From the NCBI RefSeq assembly GCF_035974275.1, contig NZ_CP142422.1, positions 4,650,001-4,714,000 on the forward strand: a DNA stretch of 64,000 nucleotides. The letters are read 5' to 3'. Position numbers and translations under genes: made by a program. Shown here piece after piece: positions 48,658 through 57,851 of this stretch (positions are counted from its first letter, which is position 1; each line of letters opens with the position of its first letter). Source of the stretch: Chryseobacterium sp. MYb264 (GTDB lineage Bacteria > Bacteroidota > Bacteroidia > Flavobacteriales > Weeksellaceae). The notes under the pieces are model-generated. The model saw only the letters and a program-made list of their open reading frames with translations. It searched no databases and had not been told where the DNA came from.

Positions 48658-49587
48658 ATGAAAAATACAATCTCACAAATTAGAAATTTTAACAGATTCT
48701 ATACTTCACATATAGGAATGTTGAAGAGTAACTTCTTAGATAGCCCTTATTCATTGGCAGAAGTAAGACTTTTATATGAAATTGGTGAACAGGGGAGTAC
48801 AACATCTCAGCATCTTACAGAGCTTTTAAGTTTGGATAAAGGTTATGTGAGTCGTGTTTTAAAAACGTTTTTAAGGGATGAAATTATCGAAAAGATACAG
48901 TCAGAAGAAGATAAAAGAGCTTTTATTATTAAATTAACGGAGAACGGAAATAATGTATTAAAAATCCTACAATCAAAATCTGATCAGCAGATTGAAAAGA
49001 TTATCGAAAATCTACATTCTGACGAAAAAGAATTGCTGGTAAATTCTATGCAAAGTATCAAAACTTTATTGGTAACTGATTATAACAAAGCTGATCTCGC
49101 TAAAAATGTTGAATTTCGGGAAGGTCTGAAACCTGGTGATATCGGTTATCTTATTCATGTACATGGAAAACTCTACACTCAGGAATCCGGATACGACATG
49201 AGTTTTGAAAAATATGTCATCAAAACATTTTCAGAATTTCTGGAGAATTATTCGGCTGAAAACGATAAGATTTGGCTTGCAGAATACAATCAGCAGATCG
49301 TAGGCTGTGTTGCAATTTTAGAACGTTCGGATGAAGAAGCGCAGTTGAGATGGTTTCTTACACTTCCCATGTTTAGAGGAACCGGAATTGGGAAAAAACT
49401 ATTAAACACAGCGCTGGAATATTGTAAAGACAAAAAATATAAAAATCTTTATTTGTTAACAACAAGTGTTCAGGAAAAAGCCATCAGTATGTATGAAAAA
49501 GTAGGTTTTGTAAAAACAGAATCTGTGGAATCTCTACAATGGGGGCAGGTTTTGATTGAAGAACGATATGATTTGAAATTATCATAA
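48658..49587 (+). CDS. MarR-type regulator fused to a GNAT acetyltransferase
   Basis: The 309-residue protein joins an N-terminal MarR winged helix (about residues 1-145) to a C-terminal GNAT domain (about 150-309). The MarR part has SLAEVRLLYEIGEQGSTTSQ, HLTELLSLDKGYVSRVLKTF and EDKRAFIIKLT. The GNAT acetyl-CoA site is in LPMFRGTGIGKKLLNTALEY, and AISMYEKVGFVKT is the usual final motif. Such fusions exist in many bacteria, but their acetyl acceptor is unknown. It is divergent from the mdaB pair and likely controls it and itself through the TTAGTTGA dyad. Confidence 0.92.
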   Translation: MKNTISQIRNFNRFYTSHIGMLKSNFLDSPYSLAEVRLLYEIGEQGSTTSQHLTELLSLDKGYVSRVLKTFLRDEIIEKIQSEEDKRAFIIKLTENGNNVLKILQSKSDQQIEKIIENLHSDEKELLVNSMQSIKTLLVTDYNKADLAKNVEFREGLKPGDIGYLIHVHGKLYTQESGYDMSFEKYVIKTFSEFLENYSAENDKIWLAEYNQQIVGCVAILERSDEEAQLRWFLTLPMFRGTGIGKKLLNTALEYCKDKKYKNLYLLTTSVQEKAISMYEKVGFVKTESVESLQWGQVLIEERYDLKLS

Positions 49588-49655
49588 GAACGATATTATT
49601 TAATTTAAATGCTAAAAATCATACTTAATTTCTGAATGAATAATTTTCCGTCTCG

Positions 49656-49663
49656 TACATTTG
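49656..49663 (+). promoter_or_regulatory. Candidate -7 box of the metallophosphoesterase gene
   Basis: TACATTTG matches TAnnTTTG, 21 nt before the start at 49685. Confidence 0.5.
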
Positions 49664-49684
49664 TTTGACAAAATTGAAGGATAA

Positions 49685-50428
49685 ATGATACAGATTGCGG
49701 TTTTTAGCGATGTACACGGAAATCTTCCCGCTTTAGAAGTCGTGTTGAATGATATTGAAAAAAGAGGAATACAACAGAAATATTGTTTGGGCGATTTGGT
49801 GGATTTTGCGCCTTGGGGAAATGAAGCGATTGAAAAAATAAAGAGTTTAAATATAGCTTGTATCATGGGAAATCATGACGAAAGAATAGCGTTTGATATT
49901 CCTGTTATCCCTTTAAGTAAGCATTCTCCGGAAGAAACCGAGGCTCGATTTCTGGCCATTGATCATTCTAAAAAATACATTACTAAAGAAAACAAAGTAT
50001 TTTTATCCCAATTACCTTTTCATTTAAAATTAAACTATAAAGTTGGTAAAAAGCATTGGAATATCCAGTTGGTACATTCCAGTCTGGAAAGCAATGATAC
50101 CTATTTATATGAAAATGAATCGGATGAGGTTTTTCAAAATATGTTGAACGAATCTCAATCGGATGTGATTGTGATGGGGCATACACACATGTCTTTTACA
50201 AAATATTTTGATGAAAAATGGGCAATTAACGGAGGTTCTGTCGGACGGTCGAGAGAAGAAAACCGTTTGGCTTCTTATGTAGTTCTGACTTTGGATGAAG
50301 AAAAAATCACTCCTGAAGTTATTCAGTTAAATTATCCACTCGAAGAAGTTGCCCTTGAAATCGAGAAAAGTGAAATCCCGAATTATTATGCTGCATTTTT
50401 AAGAAACGAAAGTGTATCAGTAATCTGA
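49685..50428 (+). CDS. Calcineurin-like metallophosphoesterase (YfcE/MJ0936-like)
   Basis: The 247-residue protein shows the metal-binding motifs of this family in order: FSDVHGNLPALE (D-x-H), LGDLVDFAPWG (GD), MGNHDE (GNHD), and VMGHTHMSF (GHTH). These hold two metal ions that cleave phosphodiesters or phosphomonoesters. It has no signal peptide and acts in the cytosol. The substrate may be a cyclic nucleotide or diadenosine polyphosphate, which the sequence does not settle. The gene is followed by a repeat-like gap and the LysR gene. Confidence 0.93.
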   Translation: MIQIAVFSDVHGNLPALEVVLNDIEKRGIQQKYCLGDLVDFAPWGNEAIEKIKSLNIACIMGNHDERIAFDIPVIPLSKHSPEETEARFLAIDHSKKYITKENKVFLSQLPFHLKLNYKVGKKHWNIQLVHSSLESNDTYLYENESDEVFQNMLNESQSDVIVMGHTHMSFTKYFDEKWAINGGSVGRSREENRLASYVVLTLDEEKITPEVIQLNYPLEEVALEIEKSEIPNYYAAFLRNESVSVI

Positions 50429-50483
50429 TTATTTCGTAACTTTATATCAGAAATATAATGATTGAGTTTTGAGTTTGTTTCGC

Positions 50484-50540
50484 AGTGAAAAGTCAATTTT
50501 CTGACACAAAATTCACCAGTAAAACGAATTGACAATTCAC
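50484..50540. repeat. Imperfect inverted repeat in the gap before the LysR gene
   Basis: GTGAAAAGTCAATTTT on the left and AAAACGAATTGACAATTCAC on the right are inverses with mismatches. It lies between two plus-strand genes. Confidence 0.4.
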
Positions 50541-50559
50541 CATTGACAAATTTAGCATC

Positions 50560-51483
50560 ATGGTAAATCTTGAATGGTACAGAACTTTTAAAGCAATTTA
50601 TAAAACCGGAACGTTAACCGGAGCGGCAGATTCTCTATTTATTTCGCAGCCGGGAGTGAGCTTGCATTTAAGCTCTCTGGAAGCGTATGTCGGGTATAAA
50701 TTATTCGACAGAACCGGAAGAAAAATGATTCCGACGGAAAGAGGAAAAGTGTTGTTTAACGCAATTTCAGAGCCGTTGACTAAATTGGAAGATGTTGAAA
50801 AAAACTTCCAGAAATCAACGGAAAAACATACGCCTACCATCAGTGTGGGAATGTGTTTTGAAACTTTTCAGACGACTTTAGAGCAATATGTTTCGACCTT
50901 ACCTTTTAATTTGATTATCAGCTTTGGAGAATATCCCGAAATGTTGGATCAACTGGATAAAGGGATTTTAGATTTAATTATTACACCCAAAAAAGGGACT
51001 TCTCCTAACATTTTACACGAACCATTTTCCTCAGAGCAAATTATTTTAGTCGGCGGGAAAAATGTCGATATCGAAAGTTTTAATGAAGTGGTTGCAACAA
51101 AAGGTATAGAGCACGTTGAAGAATGGCTGAAACAGGAAAAATGGTACGGAACAACAGGAGATATGGAACATCTTTTCCAGTTCTGGATCCTTAATTTTGG
51201 ACATAAACCAAACTTCCGTCCGAACTATATTGTTCCGAATTTAAATTCAATCATTCGTTGTCTGAAAGGAGGAACAGGATTAGCTGTTGTTCCAGACTTT
51301 TTATGCAAAAATGAAATTGAAAGCGGTGATGTGAAATTAATTTGGGAAGGTGAGAAAAAGTTAGAAAATACCTTGTATTTCGGATGCAGAAAAAAAACAA
51401 ATTATGCCGCAGAAATTGATCATATCAAAGGTTTATTCCGAAAAATGATGAGTAAGGAAAATTTAGAAATTATTCAATCATGA
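50560..51483 (+). CDS. LysR-family transcriptional regulator
   Basis: The 307-residue protein has a typical N-terminal helix-turn-helix: MVNLEWYRTFKAIYKTGTLT, GAADSLFISQPGVSLHLSSL and YKLFDRTGRKMIPTERGKVL. A substrate-binding domain follows (TISVGMCFETFQTTLEQYV to GGTGLAVVPDFLCKNEI). It would sense a small molecule and control neighbouring genes or the adjacent, now broken, acetyltransferase. Its stop codon overlaps the start of that pseudogene (ATGA), a former operon arrangement. Confidence 0.94.
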   Translation: MVNLEWYRTFKAIYKTGTLTGAADSLFISQPGVSLHLSSLEAYVGYKLFDRTGRKMIPTERGKVLFNAISEPLTKLEDVEKNFQKSTEKHTPTISVGMCFETFQTTLEQYVSTLPFNLIISFGEYPEMLDQLDKGILDLIITPKKGTSPNILHEPFSSEQIILVGGKNVDIESFNEVVATKGIEHVEEWLKQEKWYGTTGDMEHLFQFWILNFGHKPNFRPNYIVPNLNSIIRCLKGGTGLAVVPDFLCKNEIESGDVKLIWEGEKKLENTLYFGCRKKTNYAAEIDHIKGLFRKMMSKENLEIIQS

Positions 51484-51857
51484 GAAATATTCTTTAAACT
51501 GAAAGATTGATTTTTTGTGAATTTAATTTGGGTGATGTACAGAATTTTTATGATCTTAATTCCAATCGGAATGTTATTAGATTTACGGGAAATTCGGCGT
51601 TTGAAAATGTTGAAGAAGCGCGTGATTTTTTATTGAATTATAAAGATTATGATGAAAATGGTTTTGGAAGATGGGCAGTGATCTAAAAACTTGGCGGACA
51701 ATTTTTAGGGTGGTGTGGTTTAAAGTATAACAAAGATACAGATGAAGCAGACATTAGTTTTCGATTTTTTGAAGAATATTGGAAGAAAGGATTTGCCAAT
51801 GAAAGTGCACAAGCTTGTCTTGATTATGGTTTTCAGGACGGAAAGCCCCTGAATAGC
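51480..51857 (+). pseudogene. Decayed RimJ/RimL-type GNAT acetyltransferase gene
   Basis: The frame begins at ATG 51480, overlapping the LysR stop codon, and reads MRNIL, then TAA (51495-51497), then TERLIFCEFNLGDVQNFYDL and RFTGNSAFENVEEARDFLLN, then TAA (51684-51686). It continues KLGGQFLGWCGLKYNKDTDE, FFEEYWKKGFANESAQACLD, and ends at TAG 51855-51857 after YGFSGRKAPE. Both internal stops sit where a Glu codon (GAA) would fit, so each may be a single G-to-T change. The C-terminal third is missing or replaced. The parts seen are those of a ribosomal-protein-type N-acetyltransferase. It is not functional. Confidence 0.82.
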
Positions 51858-51859
51858 AT

Positions 51860-52291
51860 TTACAAACTCATATGAATAATCGGGTAATCTTTTCCGGAAC
51901 CATCTTTTTCTGATCTTGAGGTTGGTTTAAAGCCCATCTTTTCATAAAATCGGATGGCCTGCGGGTTTTGTTCATTTACATCGACTTTTGTGAAATTGAT
52001 TTTTTCTTTCATAAATTGATATAATTCTGTACCCAATCCTTTTCCATGCCAATTATGATGAATGAAAAGCATTTCCAGATTTCCTTCTGCAACGGAGGCA
52101 AAACCTTTGGCTATCCCGTTTTCCGTAATAATATATACGTCAAGATTCGGAAGGTAATCCTTCGGAATCACCTCTTTGTAGTAGTGAAAGTCGTCTTCCG
52201 CGAGAAAATGATGGGTTGCTTTCACTGCAGATTCCCAGATTTCCATTATTTTTGAATAATCTTCTGCGGCAGCAAGTCGTATCGTATTCAT
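51860..52291 (-). CDS. GNAT-family N-acetyltransferase
   Basis: From Met52291 the protein is 143 residues. MNTIRLAAAEDYSKIMEIWE opens a GNAT fold, with the acetyl-CoA-binding IHHNWHGKGLGTELYQFMKE and the closing NPQAIRFYEKMGFKPTSRSE. The open frame reaches 52408, but a promoter lies in that region (52308-52315), and the extra sequence is not GNAT-like. The family includes the PA4866/YhhY-like enzymes with amino-group acceptors; the acceptor here is unknown. It converges on the decayed acetyltransferase. Confidence 0.9.
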   Translation of the reverse strand: MNTIRLAAAEDYSKIMEIWESAVKATHHFLAEDDFHYYKEVIPKDYLPNLDVYIITENGIAKGFASVAEGNLEMLFIHHNWHGKGLGTELYQFMKEKINFTKVDVNEQNPQAIRFYEKMGFKPTSRSEKDGSGKDYPIIHMSL

Positions 52292-52307
52292 TACAGTGGT
52301 ATTTCTG

Positions 52308-52315
52308 CAAAAATA
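52308..52315 (-). promoter_or_regulatory. Candidate -7 box of the GNAT gene
   Basis: TATTTTTG on the minus strand matches TAnnTTTG, 16 nt before the start at 52291, and supports that start over 52408. Confidence 0.5.
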
Positions 52316-52548
52316 AGCTATAAAAAACGACAGTACAATGAAAGGATGGCAAAATTTGATGCTCAGTGCACCCTCTCCATTCTGATCTTTAATCAACGCA
52401 GGGCGCACATCAATATGAATCTGAGAGATTTTAGTGAAGTTGTCGATGGAAATGGCATAATATCAAATGAATACGTTAAAAAAAACATTACCTTGACATT
52501 CATCAGATTAAAATAATAACATGAATTCTTGTGTATTATAAAAATGGT

Positions 52549-52556
52549 ATTTTTGT
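52549..52556 (+). promoter_or_regulatory. Candidate -7 box of the PLP deaminase-like gene
   Basis: TATTTTTG matches TAnnTTTG, 21 nt before the start at 52578. Confidence 0.5.
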
Positions 52557-52577
52557 CTATTATGATTTACGCTGAAT

Positions 52578-53486
52578 ATGCTGTTACAAAAACCCGTTGA
52601 AAAAATTCCTGTTCAGGAAATTTACGTTCGTGAGAAAATAAAGCTTTTCATTAAAAGAGAGGATTTAATCCATCCTCAGATTTCAGGAAATAAATATTGG
52701 AAACTTTTTTTTAATATCAATAATTATTTAGCTGAAAAACCTGAAAAACCTTATGTTATAACCTTTGGTGGGGCATTTTCAAATCATATCTCTGCGGTTT
52801 CCGCCTTAGGAAGTTTAGCCAAAATTCCAACACTCGGAATCATAAGAGGCGAAGAGCTGAGAAGTAAATGGCGGGATAACCCGACTTTGCTTTTTGCCAA
52901 GAGAAACGGAATGAATCTGCAGTTTGTTACCCGTGAAGAATATCGTCACAAGGAAAAATTAACTGAATTTTTACGGAATGAATTTCCTGAAGCATTGATT
53001 GTTCCTGAGGGGGGAACGAATGAAGAGGCAGTGTGTGGAGTTAAAATGATGCTGAATGAAGAAACAAAAGATTTTGATTATCTTTGTACCGCCGTCGGAA
53101 CGGGAGGTACCATTGCCGGAATCTCAAGGTTTTGTGAAGAAAATCAGAAGGTTATAGGATTTAAGGCTGTTGACGACCATTCTCTCGAACATACCATAGC
53201 AAGGTTAACTTCAAAGGAGAATTATAGTCTGGTAGACTCAGCGTATGGCGGTTATGGTAAAATAAAAGATGAAAATATATTTTTTATCAATGATTTTAAA
53301 GAGCGATACGGAATTCCACTGGAGCCGGTTTATACAGGAAAGATGATGCAGAAGGTTTTTGAACTTATCGACGAGGGATACTTTCCTGAGAACAGCAAGA
53401 TATTATGCTTTCATACAGGAGGTCTGCAGGGTATTGAAGGTGCAAATTTGCTTTTGGACAAACAAAATAGAAATTTAATTATATAA
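52578..53486 (+). CDS. PLP-dependent ACC deaminase/D-cysteine desulfhydrase family protein
   Basis: The 302-residue protein is a fold-type II PLP enzyme. Lys39 in QISGNKYWKLFFN is the likely PLP-binding lysine. TFGGAFSNHISAVSALGSLA binds the cofactor or substrate, VPEGGTNEEAVCG follows, and CTAVGTGGTIAGISRF is the phosphate-binding glycine loop. The family includes ACC deaminase (to 2-oxobutyrate and ammonia) and D-cysteine desulfhydrase (to pyruvate, sulfide and ammonia); these cannot be told apart by eye. It is cytosolic and alone in its transcription unit. Confidence 0.9.
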   Translation: MLLQKPVEKIPVQEIYVREKIKLFIKREDLIHPQISGNKYWKLFFNINNYLAEKPEKPYVITFGGAFSNHISAVSALGSLAKIPTLGIIRGEELRSKWRDNPTLLFAKRNGMNLQFVTREEYRHKEKLTEFLRNEFPEALIVPEGGTNEEAVCGVKMMLNEETKDFDYLCTAVGTGGTIAGISRFCEENQKVIGFKAVDDHSLEHTIARLTSKENYSLVDSAYGGYGKIKDENIFFINDFKERYGIPLEPVYTGKMMQKVFELIDEGYFPENSKILCFHTGGLQGIEGANLLLDKQNRNLII

Positions 53487-53553
53487 GTGAAAATGGAGAA
53501 GCATGAAACACACGGTGTTCCATTTTTCATTTTAAAAAAATAAAAATTATAAG

Positions 53554-54612
53554 ATGAAAAGACTTTTCATATTCGTAAGCCTTTTAGTTTTATCAAAATT
53601 CTCGGCTCAAACCTGGGCAACTGAAGATCAATATATTCAGAAGTTTGCAAAATATGCGGTAGAAGAGATGGAAAAATATAAAATTCCTGCCTCTATCACT
53701 CTTGCACAGGGACTTTTGGAAACAGGTGGCGGGCAGAGCCGTCTGGCTCAGGTAGGTAAAAATCATTTCGGAATTAAATGTAAGGAAGATTGGACCGGAA
53801 AGACCATGAAACATACTGACGATGCTCCTAACGAGTGCTTCCGTGTGTATGAAGATCCAAGACAGTCGTACGAAGACCATTCCATATTTCTGGCCACAAG
53901 AAAATACTATACTGGACTTTTTAATCTTGATATGAAAGATTACAGAGCTTGGGCACATGGTCTCAAAAAAGCAGGTTATGCTACCAACCCTCGCTATGCT
54001 TCTATTTTGATTGGAAAAATTGAACGATATAAATTATACGAATTCGATAATACCAATTCTAAAGAAGTTCTGTATGCGGTTTTGAAAATGTATCCGAATT
54101 TGAAAGATGACCGAAGTTTCATGGCTCAGCTGGAACCTGAAAAATATACTAAAAAAGCAAAAGATCCTGTGACAGTGGAGGTTCCTTATAAACAGACGTC
54201 TTATGCTCAGCAACAGAAAAGAGTGGAAAGAATTAAAACGAAAGCAGAAATTCTTAATTCTATCTTAATTAAAAGCCATCCCAATGATGGTTTAAAATAT
54301 ATTGTGGTACCTGAAGATACCGATATCCAGTTTATTGCCCGTAAATTTAAAGTAAGCGAAAGCAGACTGATGAAATGGAATGAATTGGAAAGTGATGTCG
54401 TAAAGAAAAATGATATTTTATTCCTAGAATCTAAAAATTCTACGGGAAATACGGCGACTTATAAAGCAGAATATGGTGAAGATATGCACGATATTGCTCA
54501 GAAGTTCGGTGTTAAACTCAATAAACTATACGCCAAAAACAGGATGAACGAAGGTGAAAAACCTTCGGCAGGACAACTGATCTATTTAATTGACAAAAAA
54601 CCTAGAAATTAA
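53554..54612 (+). CDS. Secreted N-acetylglucosaminidase with two LysM domains
   Basis: The 352-residue protein has signal peptide MKRLFIFVSLLVLSKFSAQ. A glucosaminidase domain of the FlgJ/LytD type (about residues 25-170) follows, with the catalytic-region motif PASITLAQGLLETGGGQSRL, NHFGIKCKEDWTG, YEDHSIFLATRKYY and LKKAGYATNPRYASILI. Two LysM domains close it (KYIVVPEDTDIQFIARKFKV and YKAEYGEDMHDIAQKFGVKL). It would cleave and bind peptidoglycan in the periplasm during growth or division. It is followed by a repeat and then hemL. Confidence 0.92.
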   Translation: MKRLFIFVSLLVLSKFSAQTWATEDQYIQKFAKYAVEEMEKYKIPASITLAQGLLETGGGQSRLAQVGKNHFGIKCKEDWTGKTMKHTDDAPNECFRVYEDPRQSYEDHSIFLATRKYYTGLFNLDMKDYRAWAHGLKKAGYATNPRYASILIGKIERYKLYEFDNTNSKEVLYAVLKMYPNLKDDRSFMAQLEPEKYTKKAKDPVTVEVPYKQTSYAQQQKRVERIKTKAEILNSILIKSHPNDGLKYIVVPEDTDIQFIARKFKVSESRLMKWNELESDVVKKNDILFLESKNSTGNTATYKAEYGEDMHDIAQKFGVKLNKLYAKNRMNEGEKPSAGQLIYLIDKKPRN

Positions 54613-54626
54613 TTTTTGTTAAAGGT

Positions 54627-54662
54627 TGATAGTTGTTGGCTGATTGTGACTGACAACTATCA
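54627..54662. repeat. TGATAGTTGT inverted repeat
   Basis: TGATAGTTGT (54627-54636) and ACAACTATCA (54653-54662) are exact inverses with 16 nt between. The GTTGATAGTT motif is also found in the outer arms of the element at 21057-21316. It lies between two plus-strand genes. Confidence 0.6.
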
Positions 54663-54683
54663 GCTGTTAATCAACAACTACAT

Positions 54684-55967
54684 ATGAAGTATCAAAGAAG
54701 TTCGGCTTTATTCGATGAAGCTTATCAATACATTCCCGGCGGAGTAAATTCACCGGTTCGTGCATTCAAGTCAGTAGGAGGAGTGCCGGTTTTTATGAAA
54801 TCTGCAAAGGGGGCTTATCTTACCGATGCTGATGATAATACCTATATTGATTATATTAATTCCTGGGGACCGGCCATTTTGGGTCATACGCATCCCGAAG
54901 TGCTGGAAGAGTTAAAAATTCAGGCAGAGAAGGGGTTTTCTTTTGGAGCTCCGACAGAGCTGGAGACAGAAATCGCGAAATTTATTGTTGAGAATGTTCC
55001 GAATATAGACCAGATAAGAATGGTTTCTTCAGGGACGGAAGCTTGTATGAGCGCAATAAGACTTGCCAGAGGTTTTACAGGAAGAGACAAGTTTATTAAA
55101 TTCGAAGGTTGTTATCATGGCCATTCAGATTCTTTTTTAATTAAAGCGGGAAGTGGCGCGGCAACGTTTGGAAATCCAAATTCTCCGGGAGTAACGGCTG
55201 GAACAGCGAAAGATACTTTATTGGCAAGATACAATGATTTTGAACAGGTTGAAGATTTGTTCAGACATAATCAGGGTGAAATTGCGGCGGTTATTATTGA
55301 GCCGGTTGCGGGAAATATGGGTTGTGTACTTCCTGAAAATGAATTCCTTCAGAAATTAAGAAAAATCTGTGATGAAAACGGAACCTTGCTGATCTTTGAT
55401 GAGGTAATGACCGGTTTCAGATTAGCTTTCGGTGGAGCTCAGGAACTGTATAATGTAAAAGCAGATTTAGTGACTTACGGTAAAGTAATCGGAGGCGGGC
55501 TGCCTGTAGGAGCTTTTGCAGGAAGAAACGAAATTATGGATCACTTAGCGCCAAAAGGAGGTGTTTATCAAGCGGGAACATTGAGTGGAAATCCTTTAGC
55601 CATGAGAGCGGGATTAAAAACCTTACAACTGATTAAAAATGATCCTGAATTTTTCAATCGATTGGCAAAAACAACAGAAACGTTGGATTTTGAAATAGGT
55701 AAAATTTTAAATCAAAAGGGAATTGCCCATAAAATCAACAGAAAGGGATCAATGATGTCGGTATTTTTCCACATCAACAGGGTTTCTAATTTTGATGAAG
55801 CTCAGGAAGCAAATCATTCACTATTCAATAATTTCTTCCATCAGATGCTTACCAATGGGATCTATCTTCCACCAAGCGGATATGAAACGTATTTCATCAG
55901 TGATGCCATTAAAGATAAAGAAATTGACATGACCTTAGAAGCGGTAAGAAAATTTGATTTTTCTTAA
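54684..55967 (+). CDS. hemL: Glutamate-1-semialdehyde 2,1-aminomutase
   Basis: HemL converts glutamate-1-semialdehyde to 5-aminolevulinate, the first committed tetrapyrrole precursor. The 427-residue protein begins [24 protein letters not shown]-like. It shows [40 protein letters not shown], the PLP-associated [17 protein letters not shown], and PLP-binding Lys in [32 protein letters not shown] follows. The length and motifs are as in other bacteria. No other heme gene is nearby. Confidence 0.96.
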   Translation: MKYQRSSALFDEAYQYIPGGVNSPVRAFKSVGGVPVFMKSAKGAYLTDADDNTYIDYINSWGPAILGHTHPEVLEELKIQAEKGFSFGAPTELETEIAKFIVENVPNIDQIRMVSSGTEACMSAIRLARGFTGRDKFIKFEGCYHGHSDSFLIKAGSGAATFGNPNSPGVTAGTAKDTLLARYNDFEQVEDLFRHNQGEIAAVIIEPVAGNMGCVLPENEFLQKLRKICDENGTLLIFDEVMTGFRLAFGGAQELYNVKADLVTYGKVIGGGLPVGAFAGRNEIMDHLAPKGGVYQAGTLSGNPLAMRAGLKTLQLIKNDPEFFNRLAKTTETLDFEIGKILNQKGIAHKINRKGSMMSVFFHINRVSNFDEAQEANHSLFNNFFHQMLTNGIYLPPSGYETYFISDAIKDKEIDMTLEAVRKFDFS

Positions 55968-56269
55968 AATGCTTAAAAATATTAATTTAAAAGGATGGGG
56001 TTTTTACTTCATTCTTTTTTTTATACATAAATTGCACAACTTTTTTCAGAAATATCTACTAATGATCTATAAAAATTTGTGAATTCGAGGCAGAAATTTT
56101 AAATTTAATAATAGCGTTGCCAGGCTGAGCCTGGCAAAACCGTAAAAAAATGTCATTAGTGAAAGGTATTCATGAAATTAGTGTTTAGATAAAATATACA
56201 GACAATATAATAATCCATACACCTAGCCTAAGCCCTAATCTTTCTACATTTGCTTTAAATAATTTGGAA
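55968..56269. other. 302-bp gap with a palindrome and a promoter
   Basis: The gap between hemL and the first amidohydrolase gene holds TTGCCAGGCT and AGCCTGGCAA (56117-56137, inverse with one central base), an AT-rich stretch, and a -7 box at 56245-56252. No gene is visible on either strand. Confidence 0.6.
56245..56252 (+). promoter_or_regulatory. Candidate -7 box of the first amidohydrolase gene
   Basis: TACATTTG matches TAnnTTTG, 17 nt before ATG 56270. It favours this ATG over the TTG at 56264. Confidence 0.5.
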
Positions 56270-57601
56270 ATGAAGACTTCAGGCAATATATCACGAAAAG
56301 ATTTTATTAAAAATTCGGCATTAGCGATGGCTGGTCTTACGTTGAGTTCAAGTATGATGGGGGCAACCTCGATTTTTAACAATACCAATTTTTTAGCGAA
56401 AGATAAATTAGCCTTGAAAAATGTTCGTTTGGAGACGGGGTTTGAGTATGAAGAAGACGAGGTGATTGCCACGAAAACCAATTTGTTTTATATTGAAATT
56501 GAAAACGGAAAGATCAGCAAAATTTCTCCCAATCAACCTAACGCAAAAGCGATTGATGCCAAAGGATTTTTGATGCTTCCGGCATTCAGGGATATGCATA
56601 TTCATCTGGATAAAACCTTTTATGGCGACAAATGGCAGGCCGTAAGAAAAAGAACGGGCGGAGTGAAAGGAATGATTGCTCTGGAGCAGAAAATAATGCC
56701 TGATTTGCTTAAAAATTCTACTTTCAAGGCCGAGAAAATGATTGAATTGCTACAGTCTAAAGGAACCTCTTTTGCGAGGAGCCATGTTAATATAGAGCCG
56801 ACTTCAAAATTACAGTCCTTAATAAATTTACAGAAGGCTTTAGATCATAAAAAGAAAACTTTCGGAGCTGAGTTAGTTGCTTTTCCGCAGCATGGCGTTT
56901 TTTATACGGACTCTGTTCCCTATCTGAAAGAGGCAGCGAAAATGGATATAGATTTTATAGGTGGAGTAGATCCTTTTACCATTGACGGAGCCATAGAAAA
57001 AACTATTGATTTTACTGTTCAGCTGGCGCTGGATCATCAAAAGGGAATCGATATCCATTTGCATGAGTCCGGCGAATCAGGGTTAAAAACAGTAGAGTAC
57101 TTAATTCAAAAGGTAAATGAAAATCCTCTTCTAAAAGGGAAAACCTATATAAGCCATTGTTTTGTTTTAGGAAAATTAGATAAAGAAAAACAGGAGGCAA
57201 TGGCTGAAAAGTTAGGAAATGCAGAGATAGGTATCATTTCCACAATCCCTTTTGGGAGTCTGGTGATGCCTATTCCTACCTTATACAAGCATAATGTAAA
57301 GGTTTTCACAGGCAATGACAGTATTGTCGATCACTGGAATACTCTCGGAACCGGAAGTGTCCTTCAAAAGGCCAATCTCATGGCTCAGCTTTACGGGCAG
57401 ACAACCGAATTTTTGCTTTCAAGAAGTCTGAGGCTGGCTACCGCCAATATTTTACCCTTAGATGATAAAGGAAATCAACATTGGCCTAAACCCGGAGACA
57501 GCGCTGATCTTGCCTTTTTAAATGCAGGTTGCTCTGCCGAGGCTGTCTCTAGAATTTCTAATGTAGAGTCTTTGATTCATAAAGGAAATGTTGTGTTTTA
57601 A
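56270..57601 (+). CDS. Exported amidohydrolase (cytosine deaminase-like), paralogue 1
   Basis: From Met56270 the protein is 443 residues. It begins with a Tat-like leader (ISRKDFIKNSALAMAGLTLS), an unusual start for a cytosolic enzyme. Then comes the amidohydrolase barrel: metal ligands in DMHIHLDKTFYG, in DIHLHESGESGLKT, His in TYISHCFVLG, and the catalytic Asp in FTGNDSIVDHWN. The order fits CodA-like deaminases of the cytosine/isoguanine group. A close paralogue without leader lies 1.2 kb downstream with an AraC regulator between. The substrate is unknown; the export signal needs checking because the twin Arg is only RK. Confidence 0.87.
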   Translation: MKTSGNISRKDFIKNSALAMAGLTLSSSMMGATSIFNNTNFLAKDKLALKNVRLETGFEYEEDEVIATKTNLFYIEIENGKISKISPNQPNAKAIDAKGFLMLPAFRDMHIHLDKTFYGDKWQAVRKRTGGVKGMIALEQKIMPDLLKNSTFKAEKMIELLQSKGTSFARSHVNIEPTSKLQSLINLQKALDHKKKTFGAELVAFPQHGVFYTDSVPYLKEAAKMDIDFIGGVDPFTIDGAIEKTIDFTVQLALDHQKGIDIHLHESGESGLKTVEYLIQKVNENPLLKGKTYISHCFVLGKLDKEKQEAMAEKLGNAEIGIISTIPFGSLVMPIPTLYKHNVKVFTGNDSIVDHWNTLGTGSVLQKANLMAQLYGQTTEFLLSRSLRLATANILPLDDKGNQHWPKPGDSADLAFLNAGCSAEAVSRISNVESLIHKGNVVF

Positions 57602-57851
57602 TTGATCCCGGCTCTTAAAGTTAAGGATTATACTACCCTTTGGAAGCCGGAATGCGTGTATTCGTAAATTCCGGAAAAAAATATACTGCCGGAAGAAATG
57701 TTCTATAGGATTCGGATAAAGGCTCTAAAATATAGAATACGTCGGATTTAAAGAATTTGCTGCATTTGGGAGTCCTTCTTATACTCAAAATAGGCTGGGG
57801 AAATAATTTAATTGTAAATAATTTTACTTATTTTGGGGGAAATTCAACACA

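Noticed and set aside
52292..52408. Upstream extension of the GNAT gene
   Set aside because: A -7 box lies inside it, and GNAT similarity begins at Met52291.
52415..52516. Plus-strand frame of 33 codons (MNLRDFSEVVDGNG...)
   Set aside because: It is short, has no recognised promoter or family, and is most likely chance in a gap.
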